Under the pieces are notes generated by a model. That model made no database searches and was not told the origin of the DNA. It worked only from the letters and a program-made list of their open reading frames with translations. The position numbers and the translations under genes were made by a program. From positions 1 to 64,000 of the forward strand of contig JAZUMF010000028.1 of NCBI GenBank assembly GCA_045603485.1: DNA of 64,000 nucleotides. Reading direction: 5' to 3'. Positions 9,046-16,913 of the stretch are shown here, piece after piece. Within the stretch, counting starts at the first letter, position 1, and every line of letters starts with the position of its first letter. The stretch is from RGIG5952 sp045603485 (GTDB lineage: Bacteria > Verrucomicrobiota > Kiritimatiellia > RFP12 > JAAYLN01).

Positions 9046-9765
9046 ATGAAAAAGACCACGATTATCTTAACTTGTGCAGCATTAGTTTGCGCCCATATTT
9101 TATATGGTGATAATATTACGATTGGAAGCAAAAGCTATCCATCGCAGTTTGATGATACTTCTTTGTCGGGAGATATGCAAAGAGTAATTTGTTCTGACCT
9201 GTCAAGGTACTTGTCTTACAGTCCTTACCTTGATATGCTTTTTGATATGTCAGAGCAAGGGAATGAATATCCGCTTAGGCCTATAGGTAATGCTCCCCAT
9301 GCTAGAAATGTGCTTGATAATGTTAAACTTGTTAAATTATCTAACGGGAGTTATCGCATTGATATTGCGAAGGATTTAACCGATTATTATCGTGAAATTC
9401 TTAAAGATAATCCTAATGCATCAACTCAAATATTGAATGCCGTGAATTTTATTTCAAGCTTTAATTCCGGGACTGCAACCAATTTGTCTCTTTCTGAGAA
9501 GTGTCGCTTATTTAGAACAACAGCTTCTCCTGCTATCCCAACGCAAGGTGAAGAAATATCTTCTGGGCTGCAATCATATTGGTGCACTCGGAAATATTCA
9601 CTTCCGGCTATTATCGATTGGCACAATCAACCAATATGGAAAGAGCATCCTTCAATAGTGATAATACCTGTTCGAGTCAGGTCTTCTAAAACTAAAGGTG
9701 TTTTAGAGTCGAATACTCATTTTCTTGGCTCAATTTCAAATGAGTGTTTTTTTATTGCATTGTAA
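9046..9765 (+). CDS. Exported protein of unknown function, parent of the 3157 pseudogene
   Basis: 239 residues from ATG 9046, beginning with a signal peptide (MKKTTIILTCAALVCAHILYG). The upstream in-frame start at 8974 would bury this signal inside the protein, so the internal ATG is preferred, although the RBS is weak. No known domain. The first third is duplicated as a decayed copy at 3157-3440, and the whole protein is a diverged paralogue of the product of the gene at 8171. The 116-base gap to the previous gene contains TTGACA at 8989 and TACAAT at 9019, too far apart (24 bases) for a normal promoter. Function unknown. Confidence 0.6.
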   Translation: MKKTTIILTCAALVCAHILYGDNITIGSKSYPSQFDDTSLSGDMQRVICSDLSRYLSYSPYLDMLFDMSEQGNEYPLRPIGNAPHARNVLDNVKLVKLSNGSYRIDIAKDLTDYYREILKDNPNASTQILNAVNFISSFNSGTATNLSLSEKCRLFRTTASPAIPTQGEEISSGLQSYWCTRKYSLPAIIDWHNQPIWKEHPSIVIIPVRVRSSKTKGVLESNTHFLGSISNECFFIAL

Positions 9766-9814
9766 GCAAATGATATGCGGTTTTTCGGGATTGCTCTTTT
9801 GCCTTTTTGCATCA

Positions 9815-10504
9815 TTATGAAAAATGTCTAATGACAAGCGATGCAAGAGCCATTCCGAATGATGCTGTGACCGGCATAATCGAGCCTCTCTCGAGAATGT
9901 TTAGTGGAGTCTCCAGAGAGTGTACGCAAGGAAAGGCGGGGATTGTTCCAATCTCATCTTTTCTGAGGCGTTGACGCAATGCTCTTGCAAGGCCGTCTCC
10001 ACCGATTGAAGGAAAGTTTGATATACGCATCATCGTCGGGTCTGTGCGAAGTGCAGCTCCCATTGAAGAGAAGAGCGGTATATTGAGATTTGTTGCGCTG
10101 CGGATTAGATGAGCCTTGTCAGCGACCGAATCAATCGCGTCGACAATGCAGTCAAATTTGCAAAGGCTCTCTCCCTGAAATTGCACAGCGTTAGATGTGT
10201 ATCGTGCCTCAATGGCAGTTATTTCGGCATCTTGATTTATCTGAAGAAGTCTATCGCGAAGGGCATAAACCTTGGCAATGCCGATTGTCTCAACCGTTGC
10301 GGGAAGTTGTCTGTTGAGATTGGAAGGGGCGACCTTATCGTCGTCAACGATTGTCAGTTTGCCAAGTCCTGTTCTGATAAGTGCCTCTGCACACCAGCTG
10401 CCAACGCCTCCGACGCCAAAGATAATAACATGACCCTTGGCAAGGCGCGCCATTGCAGCTTCGCCTAAAAGAGATTTGCTTCTGTCAAAGGAACCGTCAA
10501 TCAT
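9815..10504 (-). CDS. tcdA: tRNA threonylcarbamoyladenosine dehydratase
   Basis: ThiF/E1-like fold enzyme that uses ATP to cyclise t6A37 of tRNAs to ct6A. 229 residues from ATG 10504. The ATP-binding glycine loop is FGVGGVGSWCAEAL (about 29-42), followed by VDDDKVAPSNLNRQ (Asp and Arg of the adenylation site). The IVDAIDSVADKAHLI segment and the C-terminal SIMPVTASFGMALASLVIRHF match TcdA/CsdL. It is about 40 residues shorter than the E. coli protein at the C-terminus. The start at 10504 is supported by GGAGAAGTAGG upstream; the longer in-frame start at 10537 would overlap the SDR gene. It follows the SDR gene by seven bases on the same strand. Confidence 0.9.
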   Translation of the reverse strand: MIDGSFDRSKSLLGEAAMARLAKGHVIIFGVGGVGSWCAEALIRTGLGKLTIVDDDKVAPSNLNRQLPATVETIGIAKVYALRDRLLQINQDAEITAIEARYTSNAVQFQGESLCKFDCIVDAIDSVADKAHLIRSATNLNIPLFSSMGAALRTDPTMMRISNFPSIGGDGLARALRQRLRKDEIGTIPAFPCVHSLETPLNILERGSIMPVTASFGMALASLVIRHFS

Positions 10505-10511
10505 AGTTTGC

Positions 10512-11309
10512 CTACTTCTCCGTATCGCGATTGTCACCGTTTTTTTCCGGGAGCAAAGATGATATGATTTCGGCTATACGCCAATGGAGGGTCGAAAGCC
10601 ACCATGTCGGAAACCGCATTTGCCAAGGGAAGGCGATAAGCCCGATATTTTTCAAAACGCGATTTATTATGATTGTTGCCGCCTTGTCTGCCTCCATGAA
10701 GAATGGCATCGGGCAGGTGTTGCGGTCGGTTATCCGCGACCTGACGAACCCCGGGCAGATGACATTGACGGCAATGCCATCACGCTTTAGCATACCGCGA
10801 AGTGAAAGACCCCAGGTCTTTACCGCCGCCTTTGTTGCCGAATAGGCTGGGCAGGTGGAGAGAGGGGCGTATGCCGCCATCGACGCGGTAAGGGCAATCT
10901 GGCGTCTTTTGCGATTAGATGGGCTTTCTTTGAATATGTCGATTACAGGCAAGACGGTGTTTAGACATCCGCCAATATTGACATCAAAGGTCTTGCGGAT
11001 ATTTGGTGTATTTTCCTTACCCGTTGCAATGCCCGCATTTGCAAAGACAATTTCAAGAGGTGCGATCGCGTCACACCGGGAAATCCAACTTGCCGTTGAA
11101 TCTTTATCGGCGACATCGATTATTTCGTGATAGACCTTTTCACATCCCAAGGCCTTGCACCGATTCGCGATAGCGTCAAGTCTTTCCCGATTGCGTCCGC
11201 AAAGGAAGAGTGCTGTGGCTCCACGGCGTGCCGCTGTGATGGCAAGAGCTTCGCCGATACCGCTGGAGGCTCCTGTTATCAATATGTTGTATTGTAGGTC
11301 TCTCTTCAT
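10512..11309 (-). CDS. Short-chain dehydrogenase/reductase
   Basis: 265 residues, classical SDR. The NAD(P)-binding motif TGASSGIG is at 12-19, NAG at 91-93, the catalytic Ser at 143, and Y156-x3-K160 in YSATK. After the PG motif (VICPGFVRS) the C-terminus is extended and hydrophobic/aromatic (FPTWWLSTLHWRIAEIISSLLP), as in membrane-associated SDRs of the YqjQ/DltE group. R39 after the second strand (GRN) suggests NADPH preference. The substrate is unknown. Upstream at 11320-11325 there is a TATAAT ten bases before the ATG with no Shine-Dalgarno, so a leaderless start is likely. It forms an operon with tcdA. Confidence 0.92.
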   Translation of the reverse strand: MKRDLQYNILITGASSGIGEALAITAARRGATALFLCGRNRERLDAIANRCKALGCEKVYHEIIDVADKDSTASWISRCDAIAPLEIVFANAGIATGKENTPNIRKTFDVNIGGCLNTVLPVIDIFKESPSNRKRRQIALTASMAAYAPLSTCPAYSATKAAVKTWGLSLRGMLKRDGIAVNVICPGFVRSRITDRNTCPMPFFMEADKAATIIINRVLKNIGLIAFPWQMRFPTWWLSTLHWRIAEIISSLLPEKNGDNRDTEK

Positions 11310-11319
11310 TTCAATATCA

Positions 11320-11325
11320 ATTATA
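11320..11325 (-). promoter_or_regulatory. TATAAT box, predicted leaderless promoter of the SDR gene
   Basis: On the minus strand TATAAT ends ten bases before the SDR ATG (11309). The expected transcription start lies within about four bases of the ATG and there is no Shine-Dalgarno. Confidence 0.5.
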
Positions 11326-11370
11326 TCAATAATATGATAGAATTGTCATATAAAAACGAGGTGTGTATTT

Positions 11371-13602
11371 ATGAGTGAAAACAAGATTGCAGGTCAGGAT
11401 TTTCCCGTTTGGCAGTTTCCGTTAAACCGTCCTCATGTCGGTATTAAGCTGGGAAATACGAGAAACGGTCTTCTCGTGTGGGGCGGTGAAAATAAGCTTC
11501 AACTCTCAATGGGGTTGAATGATTTGTGGGATCATGACGGCGGTACGGAGTGGCACGAAGGGCAATCCTATGGTGCAATCCGTTCAGCCCTTGAAGCAAA
11601 TGACGAGGCGGCACTTCGTGAAATATTCAAGCCGACCGAAAAGACGCCTCAGCTGTGTCCTCTCGGCCGCGTTACTTTAGTATTCCCAAAAAATGCAATT
11701 ATCACCTCTGCAAAGCTTGATATCTACAAGGCGATGTTGACGGTAAGCGTCCGTAAGGGCGGCAATCTCTTTGCCGTCCGCCTCGGCGTTGAGTATAAGT
11801 CAGGCACAGTCTTTGTCTCTTTGCCAAAGGGACTTTCGGCAAGTCACAAGATACTTGATGCTTACGAGCAGCCTAAAAATACCGAGACCTTTGTAAAGCG
11901 CGGCTTTTCAAAGCCCGCAGTCTACGATTGCGGTTTTGAGCAGGCAATGCCCCATGACCCTGCCGTTGGCTTTGCCTGTGTAGTTAAAGGCGCAGGTCTT
12001 TTTGTTGCGACCGCGCGCGCTCCTGAAGGTGAAGCGTATGCGGCTGCTCTTGCCAAGGGAAACGATGCGGCTGCCAAAGGCTTTGCGGCTCTAGCAGCAA
12101 GCACAGCAAAGAGATGGAAAGAATATTGGCTTGCAGTGCCGAAAGTTTCTCTTCCAAACCCAACCTTGCAAACGGCTTTTGATTACGGAATGTATCAGTT
12201 TGGCGTTGCTACAGATGCTGCCTTTGATACTATGGTTGCCCCGCTTCAAGGGCCTTGGTATGCCGATGATGTCTTCCCTCCATGGGGAGGCGATTATCAC
12301 TTCAACATCAATTTGCAGGAATACTATTGGCCCGCATATCACGGAAATCGGTTGGAGCATTTGCGCCCCGTTTTCAATTTACTCAAGGCATGGATGCCGA
12401 AACTTAGACGCAATGCGGAAGTCTTTGTCGGTATCAAAGACGGCGTCATGCTCCCCCATGCCGTTGATGATACAGGCAGAGTAATGACTGCCGGCTTTTG
12501 GACGGGCATGATGGATCATGGCTCAACTATGTGGATGGCCGACCTGATGTGGCGCTATTACGAATTTGGCGGCATTGGCGGCAAGAAGTTTTTGCGCGAA
12601 GAAGCTATGCCATTTATGGAGGGCGCATTCAATGTCTTCTGGGCAATGCTCGAAGAAGATAAAGACGGCAAGTTATCACTTCCGGTCGGCCCATCTCCCG
12701 AATACCGAGGTAGCCACCTAAACGCATGGGGGCGCAATGCGTCATTCCAGCTAGCAGCCGCTCATCGCCTTACGGCAAACTTGATTTCAGCCGCTGCGGC
12801 ACTTGGTATTGAGGCAGATGAGCGTTGGCTTAAACTCCGCAAGGATTTACCTTTGGCATCAATCGTTAATGACCCGAATTTGTGTGGCGTACAAATCGGT
12901 CTTTGGGATGGTCTTGCGATAGAATATTCGCACCGTCACCATTCGCACTTGGCGGGTATCTTCCCCTTTGATACCCTCGATTTTGACGATCCCGAATGGA
13001 ATAATATTATCGGGCGCAGTCTCAACCGTTGGCTCCATTTCGGCATGGCGCAATGGTCAGGCTGGTGCGTTCCATGGGCATCGATTATAAGCACACGCGT
13101 CGGCAACTCCGAAGCGGCAGAGTTTATCTTAGAGTATTGGGATCGCTTCTTTGTAAACGAAGGCCGCGGAACATTGCACGATTGCCATATCCCTGGTGTC
13201 AATCTGATGGGACGCTCATCGTTTGATAGGAGTCTCAATAGAGATATTATCCAATTTGACGCTGCAGGAGGCGCAGTAGAGGCGATTTATGAGATGCTTT
13301 GCCATGAGCGTCAAGGTGTTACATATATCTTCCGCGGAGCGCCAATGCGTTGGCTTGATGTCTCCTTCAAAGGGATTCGTTCAACCGACGGCATTTTGGT
13401 TTCGGCAAGCCGCAAAAACGGCAAGATTGCGAATGTCTCCCTTGAAGCCTCTACGCGTGGAACAGCATTCCGTCTGGCAAATCCATGGAGTGACGCAACT
13501 GTAGCAGTTGTCCGTAATGGCAAGATAACGAAAATTCCATCTGCAAAAATATTGGAAATTAAACTTGCCAAGGGCGAAACGGTAAAGCTGCGCCCCTGTT
13601 AA
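11371..13602 (+). CDS. GH95-type glycosidase (alpha-L-fucosidase/galactosidase family), cytoplasmic
   Basis: 743 residues, no signal peptide. The central (alpha/alpha)6 barrel carries GH95 hallmarks: APLQGPWYADD (about 290) and DYHFNINLQEYYWPAYHGN (about 307-325), which correspond to the 'LQG-W' and 'NiN-Q-nYW' motifs around the catalytic region. The C-terminal GGAVEAIYEMLCHER and FRGAPMRWLDVSFKGIRSTDGILVSA match the end of the catalytic region and the C-terminal beta domain. Family members remove alpha-1,2-fucose or alpha-L-galactose from host mucin or plant glycans. Lack of a signal suggests action on imported oligosaccharides. ATG 11371 is preceded by CGAGG. Specificity within the family cannot be read. 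Confidence 0.78.
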   Translation: MSENKIAGQDFPVWQFPLNRPHVGIKLGNTRNGLLVWGGENKLQLSMGLNDLWDHDGGTEWHEGQSYGAIRSALEANDEAALREIFKPTEKTPQLCPLGRVTLVFPKNAIITSAKLDIYKAMLTVSVRKGGNLFAVRLGVEYKSGTVFVSLPKGLSASHKILDAYEQPKNTETFVKRGFSKPAVYDCGFEQAMPHDPAVGFACVVKGAGLFVATARAPEGEAYAAALAKGNDAAAKGFAALAASTAKRWKEYWLAVPKVSLPNPTLQTAFDYGMYQFGVATDAAFDTMVAPLQGPWYADDVFPPWGGDYHFNINLQEYYWPAYHGNRLEHLRPVFNLLKAWMPKLRRNAEVFVGIKDGVMLPHAVDDTGRVMTAGFWTGMMDHGSTMWMADLMWRYYEFGGIGGKKFLREEAMPFMEGAFNVFWAMLEEDKDGKLSLPVGPSPEYRGSHLNAWGRNASFQLAAAHRLTANLISAAAALGIEADERWLKLRKDLPLASIVNDPNLCGVQIGLWDGLAIEYSHRHHSHLAGIFPFDTLDFDDPEWNNIIGRSLNRWLHFGMAQWSGWCVPWASIISTRVGNSEAAEFILEYWDRFFVNEGRGTLHDCHIPGVNLMGRSSFDRSLNRDIIQFDAAGGAVEAIYEMLCHERQGVTYIFRGAPMRWLDVSFKGIRSTDGILVSASRKNGKIANVSLEASTRGTAFRLANPWSDATVAVVRNGKITKIPSAKILEIKLAKGETVKLRPC

Positions 13603-14134
13603 ACCAATATCGCCAGCACATTGCCAATATCAAGACGGCGGTCGGAACGGTGAAGAATTGACTAAGAAATACACGAAACTCTTTTAGGTGCAGAGGAGAT
13701 GGTTCCTGTTTTGGATTATCGCCATCTCCTAAACTCCATTTGAAAATGGTATGGCATTTCCTGCATAAGGGAAAAATATTCCAATTCTATTAATATTTAT
13801 TAAAATGATATTGTTAGTGACAATAATTTTCATTTTTGCGGCAAAATAGCGAATATTTTGCGATAATACTAATTTTATTAATTTCTATTAATTTTTATTA
13901 TTTTAATAGAAATGAGTTGATTTTAGAGTCGGTAACATGTATACGACGGAACGAGAAGGACTGTCCCTTAAAAAGTTTGACCACATAAAACGCAGAGGAC
14001 ACAGAGATTTTGTAAAAATAGTAGTAGTAAAAAGTTTTATCGCAGAGTCGCAGAGGCGCAAATATGTATTGCGTCAATAGCGAAAGTGAAAAAAATATTT
14101 TGGATGATGTGAAAAGGAAAATGGAAATCTAGCA
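13603..14134. other. AT-rich intergenic region with hairpins and IS-type debris
   Basis: No gene seen. A perfect 9-bp stem AGGAGATGG/CCATCTCCT spans 13694-13730 and is followed by a small hairpin CCATTT/AAATGG at 13736-13749; neither has a T-run. Further on come 7-9 bp AT-rich stems (GCAAAAT/ATTTTGC near 13845, TTTCTATTA/TAATAGAAA near 13885). At 13960-13985 the text CTGTCCCTTAAAAAGTTTG resembles that at 40570-40590. At 13991-14060 there are CGCAGAG-type repeats often seen beside mobile-element debris. Probably a graveyard of short repeats. Confidence 0.5.
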
Positions 14135-14398
14135 CTAGTGAGAACTAATGCGATGTTCGTCCAATCTGATTTTTAGCATTCTTGAATTAGTGGATGCCTC
14201 TATGATGACGATTGAATCAAGAGGAACATGTCTCTCAAAGGTCTTTTTCATTGCATTTATTTCACATGATTTTATCTCACTGTGAAGTATAGGATGCCAA
14301 GGATCGGTTCCATCCCAAATTGAAATGGCTAGTTTCCTTGAATGAGCATCAACACCAACTATGTATGTTGGTCGTACTTGCGACTTTTCGTTCATCAT
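14135..14398 (-). pseudogene. IS110-family transposase, N-terminal fragment
   Basis: About 87 codons starting MMNEKSQVRP. The segment YIVGVDAHSRKLAISIWDG carries the first catalytic Asp of the DEDD (RuvC-like) domain of IS110-family recombinases, and IVIIEASTNSRML carries the Glu. Full proteins are 300-400 residues with a C-terminal catalytic serine domain; here the frame ends at a stop soon after the first alpha/beta unit, and nothing recognisable follows on the minus strand. It is a 3'-truncated relic. The noncoding side upstream (14399-14625) is strongly structured, as expected for the left end of such elements. Confidence 0.7.
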
Positions 14399-14414
14399 GT
14401 TATCCTTTCGGATG

Positions 14415-14625
14415 CTGTCACGTATTGGAGTAGGCGGTTGCTGCAAGGTTGCATACAAATATCCGGGGTCTTTCGCCCCAAGCAGGTGGTTTCCGCCGGC
14501 ACTCAAACAGAGAGTCGAGTATGGGCCTTACGGCTTGACTCATGTGCCTCCTCGAGTGTCTCCCATGCGCACAGCAAGTGGTTACCATGCACCTGCTGTT
14601 CCGTATCATACTCCAATCGTGACAG
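14415..14625 (-). ncRNA. Structured region upstream of IS110 fragment, possible bridge-RNA relic
   Basis: An outer inverted repeat encloses the region: CTGTCACGTATTGGAGTA at 14415-14432 against TACTCCAATCGTGACAG at 14609-14625 (17 bp with a single bulged T). Inside, AGCAGGTG (14481-14488) pairs perfectly with CACCTGCT (14590-14597), and there are local hairpins GGGG/CCCC (14464-14479) and GAGTC/GACTC (14513-14541). IS110 elements encode a bridge RNA in the noncoding end upstream of the recombinase, and this lies in exactly that place on the same strand. The RNA identity is inference; only the pairing is seen. Confidence 0.4.
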
Positions 14626-14901
14626 ACTTTTCAACCCCGAATTTGTTCCTGCCTTCAGGAACACGCAATATATTACCAACAGAGAGGCAGAGATTTTGTG
14701 ATAGTAGTATTGAGGACTTGATGGCTATTCGGTGGTTTGGTGGTCACAAAATGAGATTACGGTGCGGAACAATATCGTGTTGATGTGATGATATGATTGT
14801 TTTAGGTGAGATGGGATGGAATTTGAAGTTGGGGAATTTAAGGGTGAGATTTTAATTGTGGCAGGGTATGATTGTGATGGTGAGTGTGATTGCTTGGCAC
14901 T
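14626..14901. other. Intergenic region, no gene seen
   Basis: A hairpin GTTCCTG...CAGGAAC lies at 14645-14662. The rest is G/T-rich low-complexity sequence with scattered TGATG/GATGG words. It may include the outer end of the IS110 relic, but no terminal motif is recognisable. Confidence 0.4.
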
Positions 14902-15585
14902 TTATGGGGACTGTTTGATTAAATTATGGATGGCTGCTAAGCGGTTGATGGTGTGTCCCGCTTTTTCGTCAAAGAAGGCTTCGGGGTAGAAGTGTCGCTG
15001 GAATGACAGCAGGGCGGCAGGCAGATCTGTTGTGTCATAGCCTATTTCCTCTAACATTTTTTCGGCGGTGCTGGTTGGGGGTGAGAATTTGTCAGTCCAA
15101 AGTCCAATTCCGTTTTGTGATAGTTCTTTCCAGGGGAAGAGTTCTCCTGGGTCTATTTTGCGTGTAGGTGCTATGTCGGAGTGTCCGACTATATTTATCG
15201 GTTTTATTTTATGGCGTCGGATGATGTCTTTGGACAGAATTTTGAGAGTGGCTATCGCATTGTCGCTGAAGGGGATTGCGTTGCCATCTTTGTCTCTTCC
15301 TTTAGAGGAGATTTCAATCCCTATTGAGGCACTGTTGACATCGGTAATTCCGCGCCAAAAGGATATCCCGGCATGCCAAGCTCTTTTTTCTTCATCTACA
15401 AGTCTGTATAGTGTGCCGTCGGTTCCAATAAGGTAGTGTGAGCTAACAGGGTGAGAGGAGTTTGCATTAGTCAGAATTTTAAGCGCATCCTCGTCGGTGG
15501 CGGTTTCGGTGTAGTGAAGGACCAGCATTGATATTGGGAGTTGTCTTTCTGAAAAATTCAAGGATTTTTTTTCTACTATTTTCAT
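14902..15585 (-). CDS. N-acetylmuramoyl-L-alanine amidase (Amidase_2, AmpD/AmiD type)
   Basis: Zinc amidase that cuts between MurNAc and L-Ala in peptidoglycan or muropeptides. 227 residues. Expected zinc ligands are H24 (LVLHYT), H135 (VGHSD) and D145 (KIDPG); catalytic E91 (GIEIS) and K143 (RKIDP) are in place. The order matches AmpD/AmiD, and the C-terminal 60 residues look like the small helical peptidoglycan-binding domain of AmiD. No signal peptide or lipobox is visible, so it is either cytoplasmic (AmpD-like recycling) or exported by an unseen route. TATAAT eight bases before the ATG suggests a leaderless mRNA. It is divergent from the phosphodiester glycosidase gene at 15701. Confidence 0.9.
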   Translation of the reverse strand: MKIVEKKSLNFSERQLPISMLVLHYTETATDEDALKILTNANSSHPVSSHYLIGTDGTLYRLVDEEKRAWHAGISFWRGITDVNSASIGIEISSKGRDKDGNAIPFSDNAIATLKILSKDIIRRHKIKPINIVGHSDIAPTRKIDPGELFPWKELSQNGIGLWTDKFSPPTSTAEKMLEEIGYDTTDLPAALLSFQRHFYPEAFFDEKAGHTINRLAAIHNLIKQSP

Positions 15586-15593
15586 AAAGGTAA

Positions 15594-15599
15594 ATTATA
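15594..15599 (-). promoter_or_regulatory. TATAAT box, predicted leaderless promoter of the amidase gene
   Basis: Minus-strand TATAAT ends eight bases before ATG 15585; a start point at about 15587 would leave almost no leader. A weak -35 candidate (TTTCAC) lies about 17 bases upstream. Confidence 0.5.
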
Positions 15600-15633
15600 C
15601 ACTTTTTTGAAGTAAGGTGAAATATTCCAAAAT

Positions 15634-15662
15634 TTGCAAATGAAATTTTCGGGTGATATAAT
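15634..15662 (+). promoter_or_regulatory. Sigma-70 promoter of the phosphodiester glycosidase gene
   Basis: TTGCAA at 15634-15639 and TATAAT at 15657-15662 are separated by exactly 17 bases. The predicted start near 15669 leaves a leader of about 32 bases with a GGGGGA Shine-Dalgarno before ATG 15701. Confidence 0.7.
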
Positions 15663-15700
15663 TTTTATACGATTCATATTTTAATTTGGGGGATTTTTTT

Positions 15701-16885
15701 ATGAACAAAATCGTTGTGTCTTTAGTGGCTGCCTTGGGATTGGCCTTTTCTTTTGATTTGTTTGCTCAGACTGCCTCGCAATATAAGAGTAAGTCAACAT
15801 ATAATTCATCAACATATAAGTCTGTTCGCACACCAGGTGCCTCTGTCGGCGTGAATGGGGCTTCGGCTAAGCAGAGAACAGGTTACGGAAATAAGAAAGG
15901 TAATGTTTCGGCAAAGCCCGCTTTGCGTCCTAACCGTACTCCTGTCTCAAAGTCGGGACCGCGCCCTCGTCCTGCTAAGTTATTGCCTAAGGCGTTTGCT
16001 AAATGTCGCACTGCCGATGCCGAGTATTTTCAGATAGCTCCTGGTGTTGAGTATTTCAGCTTTTATTTCGATAACCTTTTCGGCAATGGGAATCAGATTT
16101 ATTTTCTGAAGATTGATCTTGAAAACAAGAATAATGGTGTGCATCTTGCCGTTCATCATAACATTGATAGTCCTGTCAGGCTTCAGCGTACTAGTGATGT
16201 GGCTGCGCAATACAATGCCTTGGCAGCTCTTAACGGAACCTTTTTTAACATAAATGATCAGCCGCACAATCCTTGGTATTTTGTTAAGATGAACGGAAAA
16301 AAGGCTGGTAATGGTGGCGGCGGTTCCGGAGGTATTGCCTTTAACGATGATTTGTCGAGTGTATATGTCGGTAAGTATAACCGTGAGGTTTTTGATAAGA
16401 GCCGTTTTGTCATTTGCGGTCATCCTCTTTTGATTGATAACGGAACTTCAAAGTTTGAAGATGCGGTCAAGGATGCAACGGAGCGTCATCCCCGTACATT
16501 TGTGGGTACGACTCCGGATAACTATCTTTTCTTTGTTGTGTGTGAGGGAAGGCGTAAGGAATGTGCCGGTATGAACAACTGGGAGATGATGAAGTTCCTT
16601 GAGATGCTCGGTTGCGATAATGGCTTTAATCTTGACGGCGGCGGCTCTTCGACGATGGTTGTCCGCGAGGCGGCTATGTCAAATAAGCGGGCTCCAATTC
16701 AAACGACTCGTTTTAAGTCTTCTCAGAAGAAGAAGGCGAAGCCGATGGCTGTAAAGATGGTCAGCCGTTCTAGTGACGGTCCTAAGGCAGAGCGTGCCGT
16801 TGTTAATCAGGTCCTGATTTTGGATGACAATTCTTATATTCCGCCGAATATAAAAAATTTTGGCGATATGGCCGAAGTGAAATAA
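15701..16885 (+). CDS. Exported phosphodiester glycosidase family protein (NAGPA/DUF2233)
   Basis: 394 residues with a signal peptide (1-26, ending FDLFAQ), then a basic Ser/Gly/Asn-rich linker to about residue 105 and the NAGPA domain. Family signatures are AALNGTFFNIN, an internal GGGGSGGIAF turn, RHPRTFVGTTPDN (catalytic-region Arg/Thr) and GFNLDGGGSSTMVV near residue 315. Bacterial members cleave or modify phosphodiester-linked sugars in exopolysaccharide or teichoic-acid-like material outside the cytoplasm. ATG 15701 follows GGGGGA by seven bases; the start at 15686 lies upstream of that RBS. The next gene (PHP phosphoesterase) follows 28 bases later and may act on products of the same chemistry; this is inference. 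Confidence 0.85.
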   Translation: MNKIVVSLVAALGLAFSFDLFAQTASQYKSKSTYNSSTYKSVRTPGASVGVNGASAKQRTGYGNKKGNVSAKPALRPNRTPVSKSGPRPRPAKLLPKAFAKCRTADAEYFQIAPGVEYFSFYFDNLFGNGNQIYFLKIDLENKNNGVHLAVHHNIDSPVRLQRTSDVAAQYNALAALNGTFFNINDQPHNPWYFVKMNGKKAGNGGGGSGGIAFNDDLSSVYVGKYNREVFDKSRFVICGHPLLIDNGTSKFEDAVKDATERHPRTFVGTTPDNYLFFVVCEGRRKECAGMNNWEMMKFLEMLGCDNGFNLDGGGSSTMVVREAAMSNKRAPIQTTRFKSSQKKKAKPMAVKMVSRSSDGPKAERAVVNQVLILDDNSYIPPNIKNFGDMAEVK

Positions 16886-16913
16886 TTTGTCTGTCTTTTT
16901 GCGAGGTTTGAAA

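Noticed and set aside
13780..13920. Possible replication origin (AT-rich, palindromes)
   Set aside because: No DnaA-box cluster and no dnaA, dnaN or gidA nearby.
14342..14783. Plus-strand ORFs of 119 and 140 codons
   Set aside because: They cross the IS110 relic and structured region, have no family features and overlap each other in different frames.
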